From Theobroma cacao (lineage: Eukaryota > Streptophyta > Magnoliopsida > Malvales > Malvaceae): a DNA stretch of 64,000 bases. Where the stretch lies: the NCBI RefSeq assembly GCF_000208745.1, contig NC_030858.1, forward strand, positions 38,232,825 through 38,296,824, read 5' to 3'. Position numbers and translations under genes: made by a program. Below are positions 23,152 to 35,628 of the stretch, one piece after another (position 1 is the first letter of the stretch; each line of letters starts with the position of its first letter). A model generated the notes under the pieces. That model searched no databases. It was not told the DNA's origin and worked only from the letters and a program-made list of their open reading frames with translations.

Positions 23152-23321
23152 CGAAAGAGAGAGAGAGAGATAAGAAGAAAGAAAGTTAGGGGGAGACGGA
23201 AGGTGGAGCTGATATATGATGTGGGCAGAAAGCAAATGAAAGAAGAGAAACTGGTCACGTCTTACACAAGTTTCCTTTTTCTTTTGGTCTGAAGGGAGTT
23301 TCTGGGAAGCACAAGGAAAGT

Positions 23322-23327
23322 TTGACC
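23322..23327 (+). promoter_or_regulatory. W-box (TTGACC) upstream of the WRKY gene
   Basis: TTGACC lies 171 bp upstream of the WRKY start codon. It is the canonical WRKY binding core and fits the known positive autoregulation of WRKY33 genes. Confidence 0.5.
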
Positions 23328-23398
23328 GTGGAAAATATAGACAGTGGGATTTGGAGAGGGTGGTGTGTTTATGTTTTTTTCCGTCAAACCTCGTGGGT

Positions 23399-23404
23399 TT
23401 GACT
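23399..23404 (+). promoter_or_regulatory. W-box (TTGACT) upstream of the WRKY gene
   Basis: A second W-box core lies 77 bp beyond the first. A nearby inverted TTGAC core (23382-23387, TTGACG on the minus strand) forms an imperfect palindromic arrangement with it. Confidence 0.5.
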
Positions 23405-25425
23405 GGATGGCGGCTGACGCTGAGATAATGAAATCTATCTAACAGGGTACCTAGTGTAATGCAATGTAATGTAAGCTCATTTTTTCTTTCTTCATAACTT
23501 ATTAACCCACCTTCATAATAACAATCATCCATAATCAAGTTCGTACTCTATCTGAGCCTAATGCATATAATTTCGAATTATCTTTTACATAATTATATAT
23601 ATATTAATACTGATTAAATCTTGTTTTACTTATTGTTAATATTAATCAGATGTTTGACATTTGTCATTTCATTAAAACTTTTTAAAAACTTATTTTGATT
23701 ATCTGTATTAAATTATCTTATCGTGTTAATTTCATAATTATAATGTCTTAATTATATATACCAATACATAAATAAGTTGGGGTAACCGGTTTTTTATTTA
23801 CCCTCAAACCCGAATTTTACTCCAAAATTTTACTTTGAGTATTGCACGTATAATGAACCAATAGCATTTCTTGTTTGGAACGAGCTTTAACAATGGAAGA
23901 CGCAGCTGACGTGAAAACCAACTCTTGTCTTATATAATTTACAAGGAGATGTGTCTTTTTTTTTTTCCTGCAGTGACCCTGGAAAAGTCTTTGCAAGTTG
24001 CAAATCTAGAAGAAGCATCAGCCTCAGAGTAAGACTCTGAACGTGTAAATGGGGCAGTGCCTATCCAGATCGCGTCCTTGTTATGGAAAACCTCATGGTA
24101 CGAATTCTTGAGGATTACGAGACTGGACTCCCAACCAATGGGATTCACTGTTTCAATAGAATTTTTTGGCTTAGTTTCTTCGTCATTCTTTGCAATATGT
24201 GTTCCCATACAGTTTTGGAAACAATGAAGCTTGGGCACATGTTTTGTCCCAACTTGTTAACTTTCTGCATTTGGGGTTGTCTGTCTACTTTCACTGTTGG
24301 GTTTTCCTTTCTAGATGCATTGTCTTAATTGTAACATGAAATCCAGTTCTTGTACCGATGACAGACAGAGAAGACTGCATTCTCAATCCTGTGTATTTCC
24401 CTTTTTGTTCTTCTATGCTTTCCAGTTTTCAATAGAAGTTTTTAGTAATCATACGTATCATTTTCTCAGCTTCAATTTAGGAAGAACAGCCAGGTTTAAA
24501 AGAAAAGCGAGAATGTCCTTACTGAAGTATTGAAAATTAAGGTTTATTTCTTCTGCAATGGTTTGCATTGGCATGAATCAGACAAACATGGCAAGAACAA
24601 CCAATTAATCAATTAACTAGTACTAGAAATTTGTTCTTTTCGAATTTTGAAATCAATCCCCACTCTGATTAACTGTGAGTGGGCCAATCATTAAATAAAT
24701 TGTCTCCAGAAGAAGTCAGAGCTCAAGAATAGAAGGGGAGGTCACATCCAGTTGCAGAACTTAAAGGCCGATATAAGTTTTCAGTATTTGTCCCTATTCC
24801 TAATATAATGAACAGTTGAATGTAAGTCTTGGAACCAAGAATTTGGAAAGCCTTTCTAACAAAAGGCTTTGGGTCAAAGTCAGGAAAAACATCAGTGGAG
24901 TGGTTAAGGGCCAACCATGGGCATCAGACATACGGTGGAAGTCATGACCATCTGCGGAGGTCAGACTCATTAACTCCAACTCATCAATGCCCGCCCAATG
25001 CTGATCTTTGAAAGGCCTGACCCGTTTGCTTGCATTTCCTTCCAACTTGCCTCTTGTTGCCTCAGATGCTTTGATGTTTGTTTATGGTTTCTTCCTGGTC
25101 AAGTCAATTCAATTAATTTATTAGAGAAGGCTTTTTTTAATAAGTTGGGGAATGGGGAGCAGGGATTTGACTGAGCCTAGACCAAGCCACTACTCCCAGT
25201 GGCACATATAAATAAGTTGACAGACTGAGTATTGACAGTTTAATAATCCAAGCAGAAACTTTATTAAGGCTGTCGAGATTTATGTAACAAAGTTGCCAAA
25301 TTTCAAGCCAAAACCTCATTTTGACATAAAGTAATTACATAATTTCAGCCCTTTTTTTCGCTTCTGGGCTACATGGACTCTACATATATAGACCCAGACT
25401 AGATAACCGGTGCATCCTCTGCAAG
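23405..25425. other. Intergenic region, no supported gene
   Basis: This is an AT-rich stretch between the WRKY promoter and the 3' end of the F-box gene. Open frames of 60-100 codons occur (such as 23939-24238, minus) without motifs or homology I recognise. Confidence 0.6.
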
Positions 25426-28400
25426 CTATGGAACTTCAGTACTCCTTCCAAAATGCAGCTTCCATCCCTTGGGATCCATTTCCTTCTGTCAACCATACAT
25501 AAAGAATTTTACTTCCATTGAAGATTATATAATTTTAGAGATAGTCTACAACTTTCAAGGTAATTTTAGAGAGTTCTTCCTAGTTGATCGTGTGTAGGGT
25601 GGCATGACCAAAGTAGATATTTACTCTAAAATATGCAGTGCAGCTAAAGACAATTTTAATAGTTCTAAGTTCTGAAAATCACTTATAAAATCAGTGCAGT
25701 ACAGCATAAACTTAATACTTAGAATCATGGTAGTTTTTTTAGTGGATGATAAGCCATTACAGAACATGCAGCATAACTATAGAATGAGGGAACTGAAATG
25801 CAATTCTCATGCTTATCTATCTTTCAAATTAATAAAATAAAATTAACGATATTCTGCTTGCGGGGCAATGATGCAAGTAGGAAAGTTAGTGTTCTCTCTT
25901 GACTTGGCCTTTATCTATACAAATTGACAGAGCAAGCTAAATGTCTTCTTAGGTAAGTTCACATTTAGTGTTTTCTCTTGACTTGGCCTTTATATATCCT
26001 AATTGACAGAGCAAACTACATGTCTTCTTAGGTAAGTTAACATTTCTGATCCATCAAGCTTTTGTTTAGATTTGGGGAAACACTTACCTGAAATGCCTTG
26101 TCCCTCCAGTGAAACACACACCCACGGGCTTCCATGTACTTAAGAAAGGATTGAGGAAGTAATGGTTTAAAGGATGCATGAAGTTTCACTTTTGTTAACC
26201 CTCGACATGCCAACAAAGCTGCTGCTAGGCCATTTGGAGTCAAACCAGCCAAGTGCAAGATTGTCATGTTCTGTAGGCGATTGAGGCTAGCTAGTGCTAC
26301 AAGCCCAACGTCTGTAACAGAGCAATAAGACAAGTTTATCTGCAATGAAAAGAAGTGAACAACGATATTAGTTCAATATTAGACCATAATAATCCAATCC
26401 ACAAGAAATACAGAAAATGATAATATATAATACCTGCTTCAGATTTTGGGAAAATTGAGCAAGTGGAAGCATTCCATTATCATTAATATTGAAGCATTTC
26501 TTTATGTCAAGCACAGTAAGTTGCTTACATCCCACAGCAATGGCCGATAGACCAATTGATGAGACACCAGGGCATCCACGAATCTCAAGTGCTTTTAACA
26601 TCAAGCATTTTGACAATGATATTAATGAGTTATCTGTAACTTTACCATTATAAGCTATATTGATCATCTCAAGAGCAGGACAACCATCAGCAACGGCTGC
26701 AATGCCTGCATCACTTATTGCCATGGACCTGCAAAAGAGAAACACATTAATATCAACATTGAAAGGAGATATTATGTACCATGCAGAAGAGTGCAGCAGC
26801 ATCCCAATATCTGGGGGCTAACATGATAGCACCTGTTACTTTTAGACCCTTGTGCATGACCATCAGGAGAGTTTTGTAGTATGGTCTAGTGGGATTGTTA
26901 TCCTTGTTAAAATTAGTGTTCTATGCAGCATTGAGTGCCCATAGAGTTTAAGATGCTCGATGGACCACCCATTTATGCAGTAGTCAGTCCTAGCGAGTAT
27001 GAAATGTGTTCGAGGTATAGGAAAGTTGCAAACCTGTACAAATCAAGCTCTGTAAGCATTGAGCAATAACTTCCAACATTAGCAAGTCCTTCATCCGATA
27101 TGTTAGAGCAGATCCCTAACTTTAGAATAGATAATTTTGAACATCTTGAGATGGACTTCAAACCTGCAAGAGGTAACATAAATCATTCACAGAGACTTTC
27201 ATTCATACATAAAACAGGTTATGGTCAAGGCAAAACCTTCATCATCAATTTCATTATCTGTGGCATCCAGCTCCTCCAAACACGAGCAACGTGCTCCAAT
27301 CAAAATAAAGGCTTCCTTTGGAACCAAGCTACAAGATTCCATCCTGAGCGAAGTAAGGGAGGTGCATGAATTTGTTATGCTGTCTATAGACATATATTTT
27401 ATCTTACGACAGCATGTGATGTCTAATTTCCTCAGTTCTTTGTGTGATTGGACAAGGAAAGAAAGCCCCTCATCTGTCACTCCTAAGCATTTACTGAAGC
27501 TCAGCTCCTTGATTGAGGCATGCAAACTTGCCAGGGCTTTGATCCCTGACGAAGTAATTAGACAACCATCTAATTTAATTGATTGCAGCTTTGAAAAAGT
27601 ATGCAGGCATTTTGCTACATCAGAAGTAACCTGCACCACCATCAAAATGTTAGAAATGCCAAAAGACTAATATAGAGTTAATAAGAGGAAATTACCTTAG
27701 GGAGTTTCAGACTTACAACAGAGCCATATGCCAATATGAGCTGCTGAAGTTGTTGAGCACCATTTGTCAGAGATGACAAGCCCGTGTGAGTAACATTCTG
27801 ACAGTTTGACAAGTTAAGCATCTGTAAAATATGCAATTCGGAGAAACTGTCATTTGAAATTACATTACTCATTGAGGGATAACTCATATGAACCTAATTC
27901 AACAACCTGACAAACTGAATATAACTTCTATAGTCCTAGCATCAATCGGATTCTTACATTTCAACATAAGAGGCATGCATGTAATTTTTGCTTGCAGAAA
28001 CTTCGATCTTGAAATAAGAATACAACACGAAAAAAAAATCCAAAGTCTAGTCAAAAAAATTTCAGGTGCTGGCAGGGACTCTCTCATGTTCTTTCTATAA
28101 TTCAATCTGCTTGCAATGCCCTTCAAAAAAAAAAAAAAATCTGCTTGCAATAATCTTGGGCTGCTTAAAATGCCAACCTTTTCTTAAGGAACAAAAGGGA
28201 AAAAACATACCTTTAGTGACTTACAACTTTGCTCGAGTGTTGAAAGGCCATCATCATCAATGCCATGGCATCCCTCTAGAACCAGATCTTCAAGATGTTG
28301 GAGTTGAAGGACAGATTTGACGCACTTCTCTGTGATCTGTGGTACAAAAGCATAGAAGTTTTCACGATAACCTTCTCATTTGATTGGCCACGCTCTTAAC

Positions 28401-29892
28401 TAAGAATCAAGAAAAGAAAAACTGCAGTGATCAGGTCTTGACATCAACACGAGCAGATTCTAGTAGCCATAGCATACATGAGAAATGACCAGTTAAGTAC
28501 ACTGAATCATGTGCTACAGTATTGCCTCTTTTCCGCTTGCAATCAAAATTATATCTTGGCTTACTATAGGAACTTCTCTAGCTGTTTTGCACAAAAATAT
28601 TAACATTTTGTGCTTATAAGCTGGTCCATCGAGGATAAAAGTAAACGAAATAACTCGTCAGGGACACTTTTGAGGCAAGTTATTTGGCTAGTCTTCTCTC
28701 CAAGAATCTCAGAATAGAAACTAATAGACTAAGCAGCTCAACAGAAATCGAATAATTGACTGAAAATGGATAGGATAAAGGAATTGATAAACAATCTATA
28801 GGAATAAGTAGTGCGAGTACCACATTATTCTCTTTTCAAACATGCTTATCAGTGCTTGCTTTAAAAGGGCAAAAAAAAAGGGGAAAACAGTGACATCAAC
28901 ATCATACTGCCAAAGGAAAAAAACAAAGGGAAAGTATGAGTGACATCAACATCAGATTGCAATGAGCTAATTGTGACAAGACTTATCGTGGAAAGTAAAC
29001 AAATGAAGCAAAACAAGAAGCAATTGATTGAATAAAGTGAAGTGCGCAGCCGAAAGACCAAAACACACTAGTCTAGAGCCTAAAAATACAACCATTTGGT
29101 TACTACAGGTTGTCCTTTCCTTTCCTGCCATGATAGTGAAGACCAAGCTTAGCTTTCTGTTCTTTGCCACAGCTTTCTCGGCGAAAAACCAACACAGAGT
29201 TTAAAAAAGGATATTGAACTTACCGGTAAATAAGAAAGATCTAAACTCCTGATCCCCTTGCATTTTAAAGCAATCAACTCCACACCCAAATCACCAACAC
29301 GCAGACACCACTTCAAGCAAAGCAACCTTAACTTTCTACACCCAACAGCTATACACCCGATCCCCATATCAGTTATTAACTTGCACCTTGCCAGCCTCAA
29401 TCTCTCCAAATTCTTCGCCTCTGCTATGGCTGAGGCCGCCAAGTCAGTCAACTCCGTCCCGTTGGACAAATCAACCTCAACGAGACCCGAACAATTAACA
29501 AACAAGCTTGACAACCCGACATTCGTGAAAAACCTTGATCTGGATAGGTTTATTGAATGCAAAGTAGCTTTCCAGGTTGACGATATCATGTTTAACGTGC
29601 TGTCGTCAACGCATGGGCAAAGAGAGAGATCGAGATGGGAAACGAAAGGGTATCTGTGAAGGGTTCTCGGGAGGAGCTCAGCGCGTAGAGGCTTGATAGT
29701 CTTGCGGTGGCCAGACTCTATGAAGTAAAAGGTCTTGCACGTGAGAGAGAACGACTTTCTGGCAGAAGGGTACTCGTCGTTGTCAAGATAGTCAAGGATT
29801 TTCAATACAACCTCTTCTGTTAAGACATCAAAGGGATTGGATGAAGAATCAGGTGAAAGTGCTCGCAGTTTTTCCTTGTTCTGGCCTTTCAT
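25426..29892 (-). CDS. FBL3: F-box/LRR-repeat protein, FBL3-like
   Basis: The substrate-recognition subunit of an SCF ubiquitin ligase: an N-terminal F-box (about residues 20-65, NPFDVLTEEVVLKILDYL) that would bind SKP1/ASK, then about 18 cysteine-containing leucine-rich repeats. Exons are 29892-29224, 28336-28211, 27821-27717, 27630-27237, 27163-27034, 26728-26434, 26339-26088 and 25485-25426; phases all agree and the product is 676 residues, close to Arabidopsis FBL3. Repeat landmarks include LRLARCKLITDMGIGCIAVGC, KLDITCCRKI, SLRMESCSLVPKEAF, LDIKKCFNINDNG and the tail ARGCVFHWRDKAFQKEMDPK. The ATG at 29892 is the first in frame. The third exon has a second in-frame donor 21 nt downstream (see findings). 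The last intron holds a 79-bp tandem duplication. Confidence 0.9.
25886..26043. repeat. 79-bp tandem duplication in last FBL3 intron
   Basis: The unit starting TTAGTGTTYTCTCTTGAC at 25886 recurs at 25965 with about 90 percent identity. Both copies include ATTGACAGAGCAARCTA and GTCTTCTTAGGTAAGTT. It lies in the intron between exons 7 and 8, at its 5' (donor) end. Confidence 0.85.
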
Positions 29893-31155
29893 TGCGCTGT
29901 TGGAATCCAATTTCTTTTTCCTTTTTTTGGAAGCCTTTCAGTGAAAACAAACTCGTCAAAAAGGCTTGGGGAAGGAAAGGAGAAGATTATGAATACAGGG
30001 TTTGGATAAATTGGACTTGATAATATAGAATGTGCAAAGAGAATTGGATAGTGGGGCTTGCAAGATTCTGAGGTAACCGTTAACAGAAAACAGTAGGATC
30101 AACTGGGAGGGGGACTTGGGTTGTATCTGGGAAGGAGAAGAACCTGCATGCCAAATTACGAAACTAGGCTTCCTAGCTTTTGTCAATTATATTTTGCCTG
30201 ACCAGATGACCCTTGCTTCTTACTCTTCTCTGAATTTTTGGCTTTGCTCTCACCTAACAAAATAGCTGTAAAAAAGAAAAGTGGAAGGGGGGGGGGGGAG
30301 GGGGGTGGGGCGTTTTGGGAAACAGAAAAGATGTCCACCGTCACTTGCTAATAATAGAAGGCTCGGCTCATTCGGGGAAGTTTACATATGAGGAAGGACA
30401 GATTCAAGTGCACATGGTACGGCAATTATGGAAAAAGTCCGCCCACCTTCGCCCCTATAAAATAACGTACATAAACGTTGTACGTTTTAGCCTTTGTCAC
30501 GATTCTCTCTTTGGCGCGTTAATCGCACCTGTCCATCTCAGTCCGACCACGTACTCTTAAGCCTTTCCAGCAACTTTTTCAGGCTGTCTTTTGTTTTTCT
30601 AGTTATGATTATAGCTGTGATGATCCAGAATCCACCAATCACGGGTTGCCATATTTTCTCCTTACTCCGTTAGTTTTTTTTTTGGTTAAATTGTTCATCA
30701 CATCACAAAGCTAAATCACTTTCCCGATGAGGAAAACCATGGACCACAAGAGAAACAATGGACCACATGTTAAAGCCTTCCCAGGCAACAGGCAGGGAAA
30801 ATCCAGGTTCCATCCAGGTGGTGTAGCATCTACTGTTGAGTTAAATATGGAGTTATGAACCATAATAAACCTGCAGATAAGAGTGGAAGAAATTTGACAG
30901 TTTCACAAATGTAAGAAGTGTTTCTTCAACCAACATAGTTGCAGAAATTGAACGAATTATCACAAAATGCATCCTCTGCTATAATCATCTAACTTGGGTT
31001 GGCTACTTTGAAACATCAAAGAGATGAGACAAGGCTTCCATGATTAGTTTCTTCGAGATCTACATGACTACGGTATGCATGAATCTTTGAACCTATTACA
31101 TATCCATACAAAGTTATACCAAGAAATAATACAATCACGGACAAAAAGGATGAGG
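29893..31155. other. FBL3 promoter and U2B'' 3' flank
   Basis: This contains the FBL3 upstream region, including a G-rich run at 30287-30310, and the 3' flank of the U2B'' gene. No coding region was supported. Confidence 0.6.
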
Positions 31156-33496
31156 TCACTTCTTAGCAAAAGTGATAGCCATGGGATATTGAGGAGCGAT
31201 TTTGAAACCCTGAAGGTGCTGCATGGCTGTAGAGGACTGCTCTTCATCTTCATACTCTACAAAGGCAATGCCTGGCTTTGCTTCAATCATTCGAACTTCC
31301 CTGAATCCTGGGTACTGTTCGAAAAGCAGCTGCAGCATCATGCTAGTTGTCTCGTGAGGTAAATTCTGTATGAACAGAATATTGTTTGGTACAGCCTGTT
31401 CCTGGGCATTCAGATTTCCATGATGGAAAGGAGCCTGCACATAATCAGACAAATAGCATGTCGGCAAACTCCATTCCTCTTGGTAAAAAGCACGACCAAA
31501 AGCAGTGTAAGGCATATCTAATCTTACTATCTAAGCACCAACATTCTCATAGGTAAAGATATGGGGTTTCAGAGAGGAAAGAGAGGAAGCAACTAACAAA
31601 ATGAACATAATACTGCAAATTACCTTTGGACCTCCATATTGAGAACCCATGCCATTCGACATTGCAGATTGCTGTGCTTCTTCTGCACGTCGCTTCCTTT
31701 CAGCTGAAAATTGCATATTGTATCAAAAGAATGTCACCTAATAAGAGCAGATAAACTAAAAAACCAAAGGAAAAAGCAAAATCAAAATATTCTGCCCCAA
31801 AAAACACAACTCCATAGACTGGTCCTTTTTCTTCTTTTGCTTTGTTAGAAATTTTCTTTACAAACAGTAAATTCAAAGGTCTAAATATCTGGTACCAGGA
31901 TAGCACCAAAAAACAAGCAGCCAAGGGCTCACTGGGGTCATTTATCCTACACTGAAATTAACAAAAGTTCTAGGATAATATTGCAAAAGGAAATTCTACT
32001 TTCTTGTTCCATCACAATACAAATGCATCAATCACTGAACTATGAAGTTAAAGAAACTCTTTTCATAGTTAAGAAAACAGAAATATTTAACTGCCCCTGC
32101 TTCCTTTGCCCTGTCTAACTGAACCGCAAACAAAGTACAACAATCATTTCATTACTCTCTCTCTCTCTGTTTTTATGTCGGTCAAAAGGGTAGGTTAGTG
32201 CAATATTACCATCGGATCATCACATGATAACATAATCAAATACTGGTGAAAATTTTTTTCTTAAGTAAATCAATACCATGCATTACGCATATGGAAAATT
32301 GAGGAGCTAAAAGAATGACGTAGTCACCTTTTTCTTCTTGCTTCTTCTTCTTTTCCCTGGGAACGTAGCTTCCATCATCTTTGGCAACACAATCTGACTT
32401 TGTTTTTGCATATTGTATCCGCTGCACCAAATTAATCAAATAGACAGTCATATCTAAGCAACATTAGGAACTAGAACCACATATGAACATAGAGCCCCGC
32501 TAAATTTTGATTGCAATCACAAGTGATACCTACAGAATAAAGGAAATGTTATTCAAGTAGCCATCTAAAGGAATCTATGAATTTAGGAACGTAGATGAGG
32601 TATAGTTGCAAATGATCTTCTGGATTGGATGCAGCAGAAACAAAAAAAGGACCTAAATTGTCAGAAATATGAGTTGACATGATAGTTTTCTGAAGGTTTA
32701 ACTCACTCCAGAAGACAGAACCACACATCATGAAAATATATATAAACCATTGAGCATCATGTCACAGTAAATGACAAAATAATTCCAACAAGATTAGAGA
32801 GACTCAACAAAGACTAATTTCACTACAATGGTAACTGTGAAACCCCAAACCAAATGCAACACCTACATCAATAAAATTTGAAAGAATAGATACAATGTTC
32901 ACTTTGAGGCAATAACACACACACATACTCACCATAGGCTTATCATAAAATGGAAAATTTTGCATTTGACGAAATGCGTTACTGGCAGCTGTCAACTCAT
33001 TAAACACAACCCATGCTTGTCCACGAAGCTTGGGTGTCTTCAAGGCAACAACATCCAAAATCCTTCCATATTGAGAGAATAAAGCATAAAGGGATCTCTT
33101 TAATTCTGACAAAGCATAACGAAAACAAAATGTTAATGTGAAATCAATTCCCATTTCAAATTTCAAACTAAAAACAAATCCTAATTCCAATATCCTAGTA
33201 AAAAAGCACGCCGTTTGGGTTAAACCCTAAAAAACGGGAGAACTTTTTCTGTTAAAACCCAAAAGAACCTATGCTTTCCATCTTGCAAATACAACTACTC
33301 GGCGAGGTTCAGCTGCGCTAATTAGGTTCTAGTTTCTCTCATTTCCCATCATTTTCCCAGCAACCAAACAAAACTGAGAGAAATAAAAGAGACAGAGAGA
33401 GAGATTAAGGCGGGTAGTGATACCTTCTTTACTGATCTTCTCATTGAGGTTCTTGATGTAAATAGTTTGATTTGGAGGTATATCAGCTGTTAGCAT
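31156..33496 (-). CDS. U2B'': U2 small nuclear ribonucleoprotein B''
   Basis: A spliceosomal protein that binds stem-loop IV of U2 snRNA together with U2A'. Exons are 33496-33424, 33105-32933, 32421-32328, 31703-31624 and 31434-31156, giving 232 residues, the same length I recall for Arabidopsis U2B''. RRM1 (about residues 8-85) starts [11 protein letters not shown] (RNP2) and has LRGQAWVVF (RNP1) and [16 protein letters not shown] charged linker ([21 protein letters not shown]) follows. RRM2 (about 155-232) has [28 protein letters not shown] and [11 protein letters not shown], ending ITFAKK. The start [10 protein letters not shown] is conserved in plants; two in-frame residues upstream runs were ignored. 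The upstream flank has a cluster of site II motifs, as is usual for housekeeping genes. Confidence 0.95.
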
Positions 33497-33628
33497 TTTC
33501 GCTGGCTTGCCCTTCACACTGATCTATCAAGCACCAAGAGAATCAAGGACTGTGAGCAGAAAGAAAGTTTCAATTTTTGTGCGAGGAACCACAGGGGAAG
33601 AGAAAAGGAGGTAATCAGGAATTGGGAT

Positions 33629-33718
33629 TGGGCCGCATTAAGCCCTAGAGCACCTCTTATTGAGAATTGGGCTTTCATACATGGGCCAATAGCACAAAAA
33701 CTTGGGCTATTTTGGGCC
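33629..33718. promoter_or_regulatory. Cluster of five site II (TGGGCY) motifs
   Basis: TGGGCC or TGGGCT occurs at 33629, 33668, 33682, 33703 and 33713, all on the plus strand, 133-222 bp upstream of the U2B'' start. Site II elements bind TCP factors and are typical of growth-linked and housekeeping plant promoters. A telo-box-like AAACCCTAA lies in intron 1 (about 33222-33230). Confidence 0.6.
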
Positions 33719-33739
33719 GAGAGTGAATCCACACTACTT

Positions 33740-35461
33740 TTTTTGGACTTGAGCGTCTCGATATGATATGCTAGAATAGGATTGAGTGTTGATCCACCTA
33801 AACTTAAATAATCAAATGAAATCGATTAGTTCAATTATGTTTTTTCGGTTTTGGTATTAATTGGTTAGAATGGACAGATGATTTATTTGGTTATTTCGAT
33901 CAATTTTTGTGTTCAAAATTTAAAATCAAATAGCTAGAAAATATATTATTAATAATTATATATTTATATATTATATATAAATATAAAATATTATTCATAT
34001 TTTTAGAATATAAATATTAGGATCTACCAGACCAATTGAACTTATCGATATAAGTCAATTTCGATTATTTTTAAATTTTTTATTATAATTCGGTCGATTT
34101 TAATTATTTTTTAAGCAAGTTCCACTATTTTGATTTTTGAAAATTTAAATTAAATTAATCGAACCGATCCAATGTGATGGTAAAGTTTATTATTAAAAAT
34201 ATCTATACTATGACTGTTATCTTTTTAAATTAGAATGAAAAGTAAAACTAATGGTGTCATATATATTTGACAAATGCTTTCGTTTTCCTATGATATGTCT
34301 CCGCTCCTTGCTCAGACCAACCTTTTAAAAGAATTCCTCGTTCATGCAACTTGTTCCTGTCTTTGGTTTCTTTCCTTTTTTCTTTTGACTTATCTAATCT
34401 CTTCCAATGCTTCAATTTTTGTCTAATTATTGAAGCCAATTAACTTGGAAACCTCAAAGCAGAGGTTAACATTGTAAATCAATCACAATGATGGCTTTGT
34501 TCAAGAGCCCTTGTTCACGTGTAACATGAGTTCCATATCTCCACCATCCTCAGCTCTTTTTGCTTTGGCATTGCTTGGGGATCAGTGGTCTTTATGATCA
34601 GAACATAATCATGGTCCTGCATGTGCTTTAGGTCTAGCAGGTTAATTTCCATGGATTTAAGGAGCTTCTGCAAAGTTGGGTTCTTTTAAGATTTTTATTT
34701 GTTCCTTTCATTTACTTGAATATATATAGGAATCTTTAATACAAGGAGCTGGATTTTGCTGAATATTGGTTCTATCAACTTGCGTATACCGGCCAAAACT
34801 ATGTATAACTGTTTCATTCTATCTCCTAATAATGCCTATGTATTCAATGAATTCTTCCACGCGCATACATATCTCCATTGATATTCAGATGAGGAGAAAA
34901 CAGATCAGCAAGAGGTGATGAAAATCCCAGAAAGAAATGCCACCTAAGTACTCAAAATATATAGTTGCTGAAGGAATATAATTTTGCATCTCCAAATCCG
35001 TTGGAACTGAGAATCCAGAAAGTCAAGCAAGTAATCTGGTAAGTCGTTGATGACTGCCACCTGGTGTGTATGTTGAAAGCAGAAAAGCTTTGAAAAATTC
35101 TGACTTTCAAAGGGTGGAATGGAATGGTGATTCTCTACACGGATCCTTCTTGGCTTAGCTATAGGATAAACGAAAGAAAAAACTTGTCTGAGATCTCTAA
35201 ATTCTTCATGCCGGATACTCTGTATTCCTCGTTGCCCTGCGTGCATCAAACTCATGATCATACTATACATCAGGTTGCCTTCATAGATATCCGATGCAAG
35301 GCTTTTGCCGACCGTTCCTTCCATTCAAACTTTCAAATACCCTATTATCCAAAAAAAAAAAAAAAGAAGAACATTTCAAGGATTGACTTCCCAAAATCCA
35401 GGAGGGTGATTATGGTCAATTCATAACACTTTTTTCTTTTTGAAAGAGAGAAATTTGGAGC
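33740..35461. other. Intergenic region with dispersed repeat
   Basis: 33820-34170 is the second copy of the dispersed AT-rich repeat. The rest has short open frames (such as 34944-35324, minus) without recognisable motifs. The final part is the SDR promoter. Confidence 0.55.
33820..34170. repeat. Diverged AT-rich dispersed repeat, copy B
   Basis: This aligns with 2940-3260 in the same orientation through shared landmarks such as GGTATTAATTGG, ATAAGTCAATTTCGATTA and TTTTTTATTATAATTCGG. It contains a long TA-only core (33950-33995). Borders are approximate and no terminal repeats were found. Confidence 0.5.
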
Positions 35462-35469
35462 TATAAATA
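35462..35469 (+). promoter_or_regulatory. TATA box of the SDR gene
   Basis: TATAAATA lies 160-167 bp upstream of the start codon and predicts a leader of about 130-135 nt beginning near 35495. Confidence 0.65.
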
Positions 35470-35628
35470 GAGGTGGAGAGCTCTCCTGGAGACCCTACTA
35501 AGCTAAAGCCACTTACCAGCTTTATCTGTCTATGTAAATCATAGTTTATAGCTTCTGTTCATCTTTGCCCCTCTCTAAATATTTCTTTTTCCTCCCTTTT
35601 AGTGTATTTTCCTGTTCTATCATCAAAC

